In this document: in pieces, positions 8,053 to 15,289 of the stretch
Layout: each line of letters opens with the position of its first letter
Position numbering within the stretch: the first letter of the stretch is position 1
From: Brevibacterium casei CIP 102111
GTDB taxonomy: Bacteria; Actinomycetota; Actinomycetes; Actinomycetales; Brevibacteriaceae
Assembly (NCBI RefSeq): GCF_900169275.1
Contig: NZ_FXZC01000003.1
Location: forward strand, 310,001 to 374,000
Length of the DNA stretch: 64,000 nucleotides
Direction: 5' to 3'
Made by a program: the position numbers and the translations under genes
Notes under the pieces: generated by a model
Database searches by the model: none
Told to the model about the DNA's origin: nothing
The model's input: only the letters and a program-made list of their open reading frames with translations

Positions 8053-8297
8053 GTCTCCACCTCCATCCCTGACACCCAGCCTTCGATCTGCATGGTCCCG
8101 CAGCACTCGTCAACCCTGGCCTTCAGCCCCAGGTCGTCGATGACTGCCTGAGCACCAGCTCGGCAGACCTCCCTGTCCGCTTCGGAGATGTCGTCCCACG
8201 TCACCGGACTCTCAAGACCCATCTGCTCAGCGGCCATGCGAGCGGTCGCGGCAATATGTACCTTCGCGATCCTGTCCCGAAGACTGTCAGCGTCCAT
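8049..8297 (-). CDS. Hypothetical phage protein (82 aa)
   Basis: It starts MDADSLRDRIAKVHIAATAR at ATG 8297, with AGGAGG-like bases upstream inside the preceding gene. The sequence is helical, with a WDDISEADREVCRAGAQAV segment in the middle. Similar short proteins are common in actinophages. The function is not known. Confidence 0.72.
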   Translation of the reverse strand: MDADSLRDRIAKVHIAATARMAAEQMGLESPVTWDDISEADREVCRAGAQAVIDDLGLKARVDECCGTMQIEGWVSGMEVET

Positions 8298-8547
8298 CAC
8301 GCGCCTCCTGTTCGATCCGGTCGGCTTCGGCCAGGAGCGTTCTGCGCGCCTCCACTGCCGCTGGAATGTCCTTCGCGGCGAACTCCCGCAGCGTGTCCGC
8401 CCGGACCTTCGCGATGAACCGGTCGAACGCCGCGCCACGCGCAGTCTCCGTCCCGTCTCCCGGCGGTGCCCACGGTCGGTACTCACCTCCGACCACGACG
8501 TACTCACGCATCTCCTCCTCGCTCGGCACGTAGGGTTCACTGCTCAT
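8287..8547 (-). CDS. Hypothetical acidic phage protein (86 aa)
   Basis: It starts MSSEPYVPSEEEMREYVVVG at ATG 8547. It has a short acidic N-terminus, a Gly/Pro-rich turn, and then one long helix (residues 42-86) heavy in Ala, Glu and Arg that may form a coiled coil. It overlaps the next gene by 11 bases. No family recognised. Confidence 0.72.
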   Translation of the reverse strand: MSSEPYVPSEEEMREYVVVGGEYRPWAPPGDGTETARGAAFDRFIAKVRADTLREFAAKDIPAAVEARRTLLAEADRIEQEARDGR

Positions 8548-8795
8548 CGTGGGATCACCACCGCGTCGAATCTCGGCCGATGAGGCGGCGACCACTCGGT
8601 ATCTTCGTAGCGCCCGTTCCACCATTGCTCTTCGGCAGCCGCGGCGCCACGGTCAGCGACCTCCACGACCTTGATGCTCATCGGCTGCTCGTAACCGCCC
8701 TCGTATCCGTCCACTAGGACGGGGAGATCACCACACTCCTGCTGGACTCCCTCGAGCTCTGCGATCACGTCGCTGATCGTCTTCATGTCACTCAC
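8544..8795 (-). CDS. Hypothetical phage protein (83 aa)
   Basis: The frame offers GTG 8804, GTG 8795 and ATG 8786. I prefer 8795 because GGGAGG lies eight bases before it. The core (TISDVIAELEGVQQECGDLP, then VLVDGYEGGYEQP and a VVEVADRG strand) resembles small phage proteins that start with a helix followed by a beta hairpin. Function unknown. Confidence 0.7.
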   Translation of the reverse strand: MSDMKTISDVIAELEGVQQECGDLPVLVDGYEGGYEQPMSIKVVEVADRGAAAAEEQWWNGRYEDTEWSPPHRPRFDAVVIPR

Positions 8796-8943
8796 GGTCT
8801 TCACCTCCCGGTGCGGTCACGGGATCGGGGATGCGAGCGAACAGTTCCGGGTCATCCCCAAGGGCGGCGAGCTTCCTCACCACCAGGTCGATCCCGACCG
8901 CGACTCCGTAGTGCACTGGGCACTGGTCCTCGTCCTCATCCAT
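8788..8943 (-). CDS. Hypothetical small acidic phage protein (51 aa)
   Basis: The ATG at 8943 begins MDEDEDQCPVHYGVAVGIDL. It overlaps the upstream gene by 8 bases and the downstream one by a few. The protein is acidic, with one central helix (LVVRKLAALGDD). No family recognised. Confidence 0.65.
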   Translation of the reverse strand: MDEDEDQCPVHYGVAVGIDLVVRKLAALGDDPELFARIPDPVTAPGGEDRE

Positions 8944-9214
8944 CGCGCACCTCCCACGGCGACACCGCGCGCCGGACGATGCGAGGATTGCGGAACGTCC
9001 TGGGGTGCGCCGCCGATGCTTTGCGGTTAGCTCGGTGATCCACCCAGGTGTCCTCCCAGGACTTATTTCCGCCGTACACGAGCGGCACCCAGTCGTCCTT
9101 GCCGTCTCGCCCGTCGTTGCGTTCGATGTACGTGCCGTACTCCCACGGCGACTCATCGTTCTCTTCGAGGCCGAGGCGAATCTGCACGGCCTCGCTCGAT
9201 CCCCGGTCACTCAT
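8936..9214 (-). CDS. Hypothetical phage protein (92 aa)
   Basis: It starts MSDRGSSEAVQIRLGLEEND at ATG 9214. Aromatic residues are frequent (SPWEYGTYIERN, DDWVPLVYGGNKSWEDTW), suggesting a small beta-sheet fold. The C-terminus is basic (RTFRNPRIVRRAV). It shares 8-base overlaps with its neighbours. No family recognised. Confidence 0.72.
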   Translation of the reverse strand: MSDRGSSEAVQIRLGLEENDESPWEYGTYIERNDGRDGKDDWVPLVYGGNKSWEDTWVDHRANRKASAAHPRTFRNPRIVRRAVSPWEVRDG

Positions 9215-9692
9215 CCCCGATCACCGCCTCAAGGGCGCGGAGTTCGGCGCAAGGCCAGTCCTCGGGCTCCCCATCGTCATACCGGCAAGTCCGGCACTGT
9301 GTGATGCCAGCGGGTAAGTCCTCGCACAGGAGCGTCCCGTCCTCAGCCTCCCAGTGGCGGGAGTCCTGGTGCTCCTCGTCGTCGTTCTCGCACTGGTCCG
9401 CCGTCTGGTAGAGGGCGTCCGGTCGGTGCCGGTCGAGCACCATCCCCACCACGGCGACGAGCGTCGGGAGGTGGTTGTGGGCGTCGACGATGGAGACGAC
9501 GTCAGCCGGATTGTCGAGATAGCCGTCGCCGTCACAGCAGCCGTTGATCATGGGGATCGGCGTGTGCTGGGGCGTCAGAATGTTCGCAGGCTCACGGCCC
9601 GGGCCTTCGTATGCTTCCCACGGCCCCTCCGTCGCCTTCGAGTGCACAGCCTTGCGCTCCGTCAGCCATGCTTCGAGTTCGGTGTCAGGCAT
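9207..9692 (-). CDS. Hypothetical phage protein (161 aa)
   Basis: It starts MPDTELEAWLTERKAVHSKA at ATG 9692. The first part (TEGPWEAY...NILTPQHTPIPMI) and the middle (NPADVVSIVDAHNHLPTLVA) match a pattern common in actinophage early proteins: an N-terminal helix and a helix tracking dates or positions. The C-terminus has a Cys pair, QCRTCRYDD, and another Cys nearby, possibly a metal site. I know this type only as uncharacterised phage proteins. Confidence 0.75.
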   Translation of the reverse strand: MPDTELEAWLTERKAVHSKATEGPWEAYEGPGREPANILTPQHTPIPMINGCCDGDGYLDNPADVVSIVDAHNHLPTLVAVVGMVLDRHRPDALYQTADQCENDDEEHQDSRHWEAEDGTLLCEDLPAGITQCRTCRYDDGEPEDWPCAELRALEAVIGDE

Positions 9693-10350
9693 CGTCGTCT
9701 CCCATCAGGTCAGCATCGTCGGGGTGGATTCGCCCGATGACGGTTCGCCACGGGCGGGTGAGTGTGTCGTAATGGTCCTGGGTGAGGCCGTGCTGGCCGA
9801 TGAGGTCACGGACCACGATGGCCCAAGCCCCGTCCCGAGCCGCGTCCCAAGCCGCGCGCCGAGCCGCGTCCCGAGCCGCGCGCCGAGCCGCGCGCCGAGC
9901 CGCGCCCCAAGCCGCGTCCCAAGCCGCGCCCCAAGCCGCGCGCCGAGCCGCGCCCCAAGCCGCGCGCAGGCTTTCACCATCAGCCTGCGTCAACGCCCCA
10001 GATCGCTCGATCAGCGCGGCGATCTCACGCCCCTGCGGCCCCAGTGCCAGGTGAGCGTCGATCTCACGCACCACGGTCAGCGAGAAAAACCCCCGTTTGT
10101 GCTCCTCGTTGGCGACAGGCTCCCCTGTCACCTCGAACAGCCTGCACGGCCACGACCCGCCAATCAGCGTTTCGGTCGGCACAGTGGCGGCATGGAGGAC
10201 TGTAGAGCTACAGCACTCCGGGGCGTCCACGACCGGGAGTACGATCGGGTCACCGCCGACAGCACCGGCGTAGTCCACTGTCCCCGAGTAGAAGTCCGTC
10301 CCGTCCGGGCGGGTGGCTTTGTAGAAAATGGGCTGGTCACTCACCGTCAT
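9685..10350 (-). CDS. DUF7666-like phage protein with Ala-Trp/Arg repeats (221 aa)
   Basis: The N-terminal 110 residues begin with a YKATRPDGTDFYSGT segment, a region of strands, and KRGFFSLTVVREID. This resembles the DUF7666-type domain of phage proteins. The C-terminal half is a run of tetrapeptide-like repeats (AAWDAARRA units, about residues 128-172), followed by a QHGLTQDHYDTLTRPW tail. The repeats are encoded by an 11-copy 12-bp array. The start is ATG 10350, with GTG 10344 as an alternative. Similar AWxAA repeats occur in related phage proteins of unknown role. Confidence 0.72.
   Translation of the reverse strand: MTVSDQPIFYKATRPDGTDFYSGTVDYAGAVGGDPIVLPVVDAPECCSSTVLHAATVPTETLIGGSWPCRLFEVTGEPVANEEHKRGFFSLTVVREIDAHLALGPQGREIAALIERSGALTQADGESLRAAWGAARRAAWGAAWDAAWGAARRAARRAARDAARRAAWDAARDGAWAIVVRDLIGQHGLTQDHYDTLTRPWRTVIGRIHPDDADLMGDDDA
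9839..9970 (-). repeat. 12-bp tandem repeat, about 11 units, coding
   Basis: On the + strand the units read GCCGCG followed by TCCCAA, CGCCGA, CCCCAA or TCCCGA. Eleven consecutive units keep the 12-base phase. They encode four-residue blocks (AAWD, AARR and variants) inside the DUF7666-like protein. Copy number may vary by slippage without shifting the frame. Confidence 0.9.
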
Positions 10351-10609
10351 CACCCCCGAGGCCGAGGCGGGTGCGGACCTGCCCGGCGACCTGCACGTAG
10401 TCGGCGGCGAGGACACCCGAGTCGAGGAGGGCCACGAGCGTCGCCGTCCTGGTCTCGAACGCGAGGGCGAGGGTCGCCTGGGTGTATGTCAGCAGTGCGA
10501 GGACGTTCGCGGACGGGTCACCCTCAGCAGCAACCGTGGTTGCGGCGGTGAGTCTCGCTACGGCTTCGGCTTCGGGGTTCCCGGGGAGTGAGGTGGGTGT
10601 GTCATTCAT
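10337..10609 (-). CDS. Hypothetical helical phage protein (90 aa)
   Basis: It starts MNDTPTSLPGNPEAEAVARL at ATG 10609. The rest is Ala/Leu/Thr-rich and helical (LALLTYTQATLALAFETRTA). It has no charged clusters or signal peptide and looks like a small helical bundle. It ends within the start region of the following gene. No family recognised. Confidence 0.68.
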   Translation of the reverse strand: MNDTPTSLPGNPEAEAVARLTAATTVAAEGDPSANVLALLTYTQATLALAFETRTATLVALLDSGVLAADYVQVAGQVRTRLGLGGDDGE

Positions 10610-10781
10610 GGTCTGAGCCTTTCGCTTGGTGTCCTGGTTTCCCGGATCCGGCACGCGGGTCCGGTGAGGTTCGGTTTTTCGGGTCGAATTCGGTGAGGTT
10701 CACAGACCGGTGAACCTGGTGTGCGCGGGTCAGTCGCCGGCGAGTCAGGGTGGTTTCGATGAGGGCGAGCAGGCGGGTCAT
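10602..10781 (-). CDS. Hypothetical basic phage protein (59 aa)
   Basis: The ATG at 10781 overlaps the helicase stop as ATGA, so translation is probably coupled. The peptide MTRLLALIETTLTRRRLTRA is strongly basic, with a Pro/Gly-rich tail. It could be a small DNA-associated protein, but nothing diagnostic is visible. Confidence 0.6.
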   Translation of the reverse strand: MTRLLALIETTLTRRRLTRAHQVHRSVNLTEFDPKNRTSPDPRAGSGKPGHQAKGSDHE

Positions 10782-12058
10782 GAGGCGGCTTCCAATGCTG
10801 GTCTGACCGGCAAGTCCGACACGGATGCGAAGTGCCCCTCCCATTGGAGTTTGAGCGGGTACGTGGTTCCGTGACGGTTCTTCGCGACGAGCATGTCGAG
10901 CTCCGGCACGTCCGGATCCTCCCGGTGCAGGAGCAGCACCACGTCGGCGTCCTGCTCGATCGCCCCGGACTCACGCAGGTCCGCGAGCGATGGTTTCCCG
11001 CCGCGAGCGGACTCCCGGTTGAGCTGGGAGAGCACCAGGACGGGCACGTCGAAGGTCTTCGCCATGACCTTGAGTGCCCGCGTCCAGCGGGCGATCTCCT
11101 CGTGGCGTTTGCGTTCGGATTTGCCCGTGGATTCCATGAGCTGCAGGTAGTCGACGACGATCATCGACAGGGGTGTGCGGCGTTGGATGGTTCGTGCCAT
11201 GCGGCGGATGCCTTCGACGGTCTGTGCGGGGTTGTCGTCGATGAAGAACCTCTCCCACCCGCTGGCGTCTCGGTTGGACAGGCGTTCCCATTCGTTGGGG
11301 GTCATGTTCGAGTTGAGGATGTTCGTCAGGGGGATGTGCAGGAGTTGGGAGATGACGCGTTTGTGGATTTCGCCGCGGCTCATTTCGAGGGTGCACATGA
11401 GGACGGCTCCGCGTCCGAGCATGTTGACCGCGGATTGGAGGCCGATGAGGGTTTTGCCGCTGCCTGGTCGGGCGCCGATGACGTAGAGGGCTCCTGGTCG
11501 CCAGCCGGCGATGAGGTGGTTGAGGTCCTGCCAGGGGGTGGGCGTGTATCGGGGTTCCTCATCGAGTTCACGGATCGTGTCGGCGACGGTGTCGGCCATG
11601 GATTGGATTTCGCTGGTGTTGACGTTGCCGGCATCGTCGATCGCTTTGCGGGCGATTTCGATGAGCTGGTTGATGTCGGGGGTGTCGGTGACAGCTTGGG
11701 TGATGGTGCCTGCTGCGGTGATGAGTCTGCGCCGGATTCCGTGCTCGCGGATGATCTGCTCGTATTGGCCTGCGAGGGCGGCTGTGGGGGTGTCGTGGAG
11801 TGCCCGGGCGAGGTAGACGGGTTCGACGAGACGCCGGGTTTCTGCGGGGGCTGTGGTGAGGGCGTTGCCGGTTGTGACGAGGTCGACGGCTTGGCCGGTG
11901 GACCAGAGTTCGCGCATGAGCGTGTAGGCGGCGGCGTTGCGGGGGCTGGCGAAGTCGTCGGGGGTGAGGGTGATGTCTTCGAGTGCTCGGCCGTTGCTGA
12001 GGAGGATTGCTCCGAGGAGGGACTGTTCGGCTTCGTCTGCGTTGGTGGTTTCGGTCAT
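10778..12058 (-). CDS. DnaB-like replicative helicase
   Basis: At 426 residues it matches DnaB-family hexameric helicases, slightly short. The N-terminal domain begins EAEQSLLGAILLSNGRALED (DnaB-N like). The RecA-like C-terminal domain has Walker A GARPGSGKT (about 188-196), Walker B MIVVDYLQLM (about 298-307), the LSQLNRE motif (about 341-347) and the RESGAIEQDADVVLLLHR block. It unwinds the phage fork. Its ATG (12058) directly follows the initiator gene, whose stop shares the same bases, forming an initiator-helicase pair like lambda O-P. Phage origin is certain from context. Confidence 0.95.
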   Translation of the reverse strand: MTETTNADEAEQSLLGAILLSNGRALEDITLTPDDFASPRNAAAYTLMRELWSTGQAVDLVTTGNALTTAPAETRRLVEPVYLARALHDTPTAALAGQYEQIIREHGIRRRLITAAGTITQAVTDTPDINQLIEIARKAIDDAGNVNTSEIQSMADTVADTIRELDEEPRYTPTPWQDLNHLIAGWRPGALYVIGARPGSGKTLIGLQSAVNMLGRGAVLMCTLEMSRGEIHKRVISQLLHIPLTNILNSNMTPNEWERLSNRDASGWERFFIDDNPAQTVEGIRRMARTIQRRTPLSMIVVDYLQLMESTGKSERKRHEEIARWTRALKVMAKTFDVPVLVLSQLNRESARGGKPSLADLRESGAIEQDADVVLLLHREDPDVPELDMLVAKNRHGTTYPLKLQWEGHFASVSDLPVRPALEAAS

Positions 12059-12948
12059 CAGAATGGTCCTTTCCGCTCCCAGAGGTCGGTTGGTGGTGGT
12101 GGTGTTGCGCTGCGTGGTTTGAAGTCGTTGGCTCGGTTGAGCCAGGTGTGGAATGCCTTGCCCCAGTCGACGTAGCGGAGGCCTTTGGCTTCGACGTTGT
12201 CTCGGAATTTCTCTGCTTCGAGGTCGACGTCGAGGTTGAGGTTCTGTGCTTTCTCGATGTGGGTGTCCCCGTAGGTCCAGTCGTCTGGGAGGGCTGTGGA
12301 TGGTCGCTTGCGACCGGTGCTCTCGCGCGGCGAAGCCGCCTCTATAGGAGCTGGAGTAGTGGAGCTGGAGTAGGAGCTGGAGTAGAGGGGGTCGAAACCT
12401 TCGGTCGCGTTTCGGCGAAACCCTTGTCGAAAGTCATGTCGAAACCCCTGTGGAAACTCCTCTCGAAACAGGGGCAAACCCTTCGGGTCAATCGCCGGTT
12501 GCTCGAGCAGTGAGGAAATCCGCTCATCCTCGAATGCCGACAAGTCGGGATGCCGGTTACGCAGTTTCGTCAGCTCGTGCGTGAGGACTCCGCGCAGGGT
12601 GTTCGAGTAGGTTGCCGAGTACGCTTTCGCCATGGACACGGGCAGGCGCGGCTGTTTGAGCAGTCCGTCCCATTTGATCCAGGACCGCAGGAGCGCCTCC
12701 TCAGTGTCCTCGTCGATGATGACGAACAGGTTGTTCGACAGTTCCGCGGCTGCTTCAATCACTGCTTCCTTGTCCCATCCGCCAGCCAGTGAGGCAAGGC
12801 GGCCTGGGCGCCAGTCGACGACACCGCAGTAGGTGAGGTCGGGGTGGGTCCAGAGCACGAAGTACAGGTGCTGGGCGGCCGGGCTGAGGTTGCGGAAGTC
12901 GGCGTCCTGCCAGATGGTGACGTTGACTCGTGCGTGATCCCTGGCCAC
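12058..12948 (-). CDS. Phage replication initiator (O-like, winged helix) with embedded origin
   Basis: The N-terminal 130 residues (ARVNVTIWQDADFRNLSPAA ... GRLASLAGGWDKEAV) have the look of winged-helix replication proteins in actinophages. The middle (about 155-190) carries a tetrad repeat with Phe every fourth residue (FREE FPQG FRHD FRQG FRRN), encoded by iteron-like 12-bp repeats. The C-terminus (LRYVDWGKAFHTWLNRANDF) matches the C-terminal motif of replication proteins that contact the helicase. It lies directly upstream of the DnaB-like gene. I infer that it binds its own gene region to start replication. Confidence 0.82.
   Translation of the reverse strand: MARDHARVNVTIWQDADFRNLSPAAQHLYFVLWTHPDLTYCGVVDWRPGRLASLAGGWDKEAVIEAAAELSNNLFVIIDEDTEEALLRSWIKWDGLLKQPRLPVSMAKAYSATYSNTLRGVLTHELTKLRNRHPDLSAFEDERISSLLEQPAIDPKGLPLFREEFPQGFRHDFRQGFRRNATEGFDPLYSSSYSSSTTPAPIEAASPRESTGRKRPSTALPDDWTYGDTHIEKAQNLNLDVDLEAEKFRDNVEAKGLRYVDWGKAFHTWLNRANDFKPRSATPPPPTDLWERKGPF
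12347..12482. repeat. Iteron-like array, candidate phage origin
   Basis: Six copies of a sequence near GTCGAAACC lie at 12391, 12414, 12426, 12438, 12450 and 12462. The last five are spaced by exactly 12 bases. Three direct copies of GGAGCTGGAGTAG-like sequence lie just beside them (12347-12386). The array is inside the initiator gene, as the lambda origin is inside gene O. The 12-base period also encodes a four-residue protein repeat, so coding repetition is an alternative explanation. Confidence 0.65.
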
Positions 12949-13116
12949 TTACGCCGCCTCCCCTGGATGGTCGAGGGCGATGAGGTCGCCGATGTGTGCG
13001 CCTTCGAGTGCGGCGATCGCGAGGTCGATGTTGTGTGCGGTCGGTGACCGGTGGTTGAGGATGGATTGCGCGAGTGTGATGCGTGCGCATGCTTCGGAGT
13101 GGGTGAGTTCGTCCAT
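12949..13116 (-). CDS. Hypothetical small phage protein (55 aa)
   Basis: It starts MDELTHSEACARITLAQSIL at ATG 13116 and is all helical (ALEGAHIGDLIALDH at the end). The stop lies immediately before the initiator start. Many actinophages have a short helical protein at this place. Function unknown. Confidence 0.65.
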   Translation of the reverse strand: MDELTHSEACARITLAQSILNHRSPTAHNIDLAIAALEGAHIGDLIALDHPGEAA

Positions 13117-13117
13117 G

Positions 13118-13303
13118 TCAGTCCTCCTTCGCCCGTGGCCCCACGAGCCCCAGCACCTCGAGCACGTCCCTGGCCTCGGCGGTGGGCAGCCAGGATGCGA
13201 CGGTGAGCATCGCCTCGTGGTCGGTGTGGGGGTCGCGGATGATCGTGTGGCCCAGGTCGACGTCGATGCCGGCGGGGAGTGCGAATCCTGCACGGTTGCT
13301 CAT
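13118..13303 (-). CDS. Hypothetical small phage protein (61 aa)
   Basis: It starts MSNRAGFALPAGIDVDLGHT at ATG 13303, in a 4-base overlap with the RusA-like gene. The C-terminal part (LTVASWLPTAEARDVLEVLG) is helical and leaves one base before the next gene. No family recognised. Confidence 0.65.
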   Translation of the reverse strand: MSNRAGFALPAGIDVDLGHTIIRDPHTDHEAMLTVASWLPTAEARDVLEVLGLVGPRAKED

Positions 13304-13671
13304 GGCTTCTCCTGATGGAATGTGAGTGTGATGGTCCGCCAGCCCTTCTCCGTGACCCGAGGGCCACGTCGGTAGGTGGTGGCGGTGATGTGGTCGGTGC
13401 TGTCATCGACAAGCGCACCGGCGGCGACGATCCCGTCGATCAAGCACTTGACCGTAGGAGCCGAATTGTCCGCGTCCGCACGCCCGTGAGTACGGAGTCC
13501 CACAGTGACGGTGAGCGTGCACGGCGTGGGGATGGTCAGACGGTGCTTGCGGGCGAGGAACATGCCCCGGTTGCGCAGCGCGATCTTCCGTTGACGTTCC
13601 GGTCGCCAGTGGTGGCGATCGTTCGCACTGAGATATTCGTTGTCGGGTACGTCGATGACGAGTTCGGTCAT
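13300..13671 (-). CDS. rusA: RusA-like Holliday junction resolvase
   Basis: The 123-residue length matches RusA (about 120). The fold starts with ELVIDVPDNEYLSANDRHHW, followed by a VTVGLRTHGRADADNSAPT stretch. The DADN acidic cluster and the downstream KCLIDGIVAAGALVDDSTDH fit the RusA catalytic Asp/Lys set. RusA dimers resolve four-way junctions during phage recombination and replication. It sits between a methyltransferase and the replication genes. The ATG at 13671 overlaps the methyltransferase stop. Confidence 0.88.
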   Translation of the reverse strand: MTELVIDVPDNEYLSANDRHHWRPERQRKIALRNRGMFLARKHRLTIPTPCTLTVTVGLRTHGRADADNSAPTVKCLIDGIVAAGALVDDSTDHITATTYRRGPRVTEKGWRTITLTFHQEKP

Positions 13672-14402
13672 GCGGCACCCCCGAGGTCGAGGACACCCTG
13701 GTCGAATCGCCTGGCAGCGATCTCGCAGTACCGCTCGTCCATCTCGATGCCGATACCTCGTCTGCCCAGCGCGTGGGCAGCAAAAAGAGTGGAGCCACTC
13801 CCCATGAACGGGTCCAAGACCGTGCCTCCCACGTCTGAGACAAGCGCTACGGCTTCCCGCATCCACGCTTCCGGCTTAGTTGTCAGGTGGTCCGCCTCTT
13901 TGGTCCGTGGCTTCGGGATGTCCCACCTGTTAGAGGTCCGCCAATCGGGGTTGATGACGGCCGGCTGCCCAGGTTTACGCAGGAGCGACGCAATTTCATG
14001 AGCTGGCGCAAGGGTCGTGGTGGACTTCGCCACGCCTTGACTCGCGAACACCAGCACGTCGAGAGGGACGAAGCCCACTGCTTCGGCTTCTGTCACCATC
14101 TGGTGAAACGTTCGGTTGCCACAAAACGCTATATGGGCCGAACCGTCAGGCACTGTGTCGAACATCAGCCCGAATGCGTCGCGCATCAACTCAGCGAACA
14201 CCCTCTGGTCGTGATCCGCGTACCCTCTGGAATGTGTCGCTTTCTCCGACCAGTTCGGGGATACGAAGCCGAGCATGTTGCCAGCCCGATCCACCGCGTA
14301 TGGCGGGTCGGTGACGATATTGTCAGCGGACAGTCCAGGAAGAATGCCACGGCAGTCGCCGTGGTACAACGTGACGTGCTCGTCTTGGTAGTACGGCTTC
14401 AT
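13668..14402 (-). CDS. Phage DNA methyltransferase, N4/N6 (beta-type motif order)
   Basis: The 244-residue protein begins MKPYYQDEHVTLYHGDCRG. It then has TDPPY (motif IV) near residue 40 and DPFMGSGSTLFAAHALGRRG (motif I) near 200-219. The order IV before I places it in the beta group of amino-methyltransferases. These enzymes methylate adenine N6 or cytosine N4 using S-adenosylmethionine. A lone phage methyltransferase with no nuclease partner nearby probably protects phage DNA from host restriction. The ATG at 14402 overlaps the HTH gene's stop. Confidence 0.9.
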   Translation of the reverse strand: MKPYYQDEHVTLYHGDCRGILPGLSADNIVTDPPYAVDRAGNMLGFVSPNWSEKATHSRGYADHDQRVFAELMRDAFGLMFDTVPDGSAHIAFCGNRTFHQMVTEAEAVGFVPLDVLVFASQGVAKSTTTLAPAHEIASLLRKPGQPAVINPDWRTSNRWDIPKPRTKEADHLTTKPEAWMREAVALVSDVGGTVLDPFMGSGSTLFAAHALGRRGIGIEMDERYCEIAARRFDQGVLDLGGAA

Positions 14403-14707
14403 GCCGCACCTCGGCATTCTGCGATGAACGCTCGCCCCTCCGGTGTGGTCGCGAAGTCCGCGACGACCTCCCCCGCCACGGTGTCGCGGCGCTTCCGTGC
14501 ACGGAGCATGGAGGCGTGGGCGCGGAGGATCGCCTGGTAGGTGGGTTCCTGGACTGACGTGCGCGGGAACCTCAGGACGCGGGCGAGGGTGTCGTAGGAG
14601 ACACCAACCTTCTCGGCGGTCGCGCGGATGCTCCCGTGGTGGTCGACGAGTGCTTCGGCCCGGGCGCGGACACTCGCATTCGAGTGGGTGATTCTGAGGC
14701 GGGTCAT
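14399..14707 (-). CDS. Small HTH DNA-binding phage protein (102 aa)
   Basis: It starts MTRLRITHSNASVRARAEAL. The core GSIRATAEKVGVSYDTLARV (about 26-45) is a clear helix-turn-helix that skips a wing. The rest is helical, with a basic stretch (MLRARKRRD). It sits upstream of the methyltransferase and overlaps it, so it may regulate it or the origin region. Its target is unknown. Confidence 0.75.
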   Translation of the reverse strand: MTRLRITHSNASVRARAEALVDHHGSIRATAEKVGVSYDTLARVLRFPRTSVQEPTYQAILRAHASMLRARKRRDTVAGEVVADFATTPEGRAFIAECRGAA

Positions 14708-14738
14708 GCTTCTCTCCTAGTAACACTGGTTTGCTTAT

Positions 14739-14912
14739 TCATGCCGTCACCTCCATGACGGGTGCACGCTCAGCGAGTCTCGTGATCGCAACAGCCCACG
14801 CACGTGCCGCGGTGGTTTCCGTCGCGATGATCCACCGGCCGTCAGCGACGACCAACCACACCTGCCAAGTACGTGGTGCGGCCTTGACGATGCGGAAATG
14901 TGGGGGTCTCAT
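14739..14912 (-). CDS. Hypothetical small phage protein (57 aa)
   Basis: It starts MRPPHFRIVKAAPRTWQVWL at ATG 14912, overlapping the WhiB gene's stop. The sequence reads as a strand-strand-helix unit (WLVVADGRWIIATETTAARA), a layout common in small phage proteins. The C-terminal helix is Ala-rich. About 31 bases separate it from the HTH gene. No function can be given. Confidence 0.65.
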   Translation of the reverse strand: MRPPHFRIVKAAPRTWQVWLVVADGRWIIATETTAARAWAVAITRLAERAPVMEVTA

Positions 14913-15289
14913 GCGGCGTCTCTCCTTTCGCGTTGCTTCCTGGCCGCGTCGTAGCGGCGTGTGTGCCCGGTGCGGTCGTCGTCGCAACGGCGGGCGTTGT
15001 TGACGACGGGGACACCACAGTCGGGACAGAGTCGTTCGGGGGTGAGGGTGAGGCGTTCCCTGGCGGTCAGTCCCCCGCGTATCCCGAACCGCTGATCGAA
15101 CGGGAGGGTGGCCTCCTCCTCGAGGGCAGCCCGGAGACAGAATTCCTTCGCCGGACACCTGAAACACATCTCTATGGCCTGCTTGGCCTGGTCTGGACCA
15201 GCCGGGAAAAAGATCGAGTCGGCAGCGTTCCCGCCAATCTGTGCGCAAATGGCGTCATCCCATTCATCCGAGTACCGGGGGATTCTCAT
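14909..15289 (-). CDS. WhiB-family Fe-S transcription regulator (phage-encoded)
   Basis: The 126-residue protein has the four WhiB cysteines: C15 (DDAICAQ) and C42, C45 and C51 (MCFRCPAKEFC). The FGIRGGLTARER turn motif near residues 68-79 follows. WhiB proteins bind a 4Fe-4S cluster and modulate sigma-A-dependent transcription; they occur in actinobacteria and their phages. The C-terminus has a second Cys set (LCPDCGVPVVNNARRCDDDR) resembling a zinc finger, an uncommon addition. The mycobacteriophage TM4 homologue is known to interfere with host WhiB2. A role in take-over or exclusion here is inference. Confidence 0.93.
   Translation of the reverse strand: MRIPRYSDEWDDAICAQIGGNAADSIFFPAGPDQAKQAIEMCFRCPAKEFCLRAALEEEATLPFDQRFGIRGGLTARERLTLTPERLCPDCGVPVVNNARRCDDDRTGHTRRYDAARKQRERRDAA

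Noticed and set aside
13118..13671. Restriction-modification system around the phage methyltransferase
   Set aside because: Neighbours are RusA, an HTH protein and small unknown genes. No restriction nuclease is present, so it is an orphan methyltransferase.
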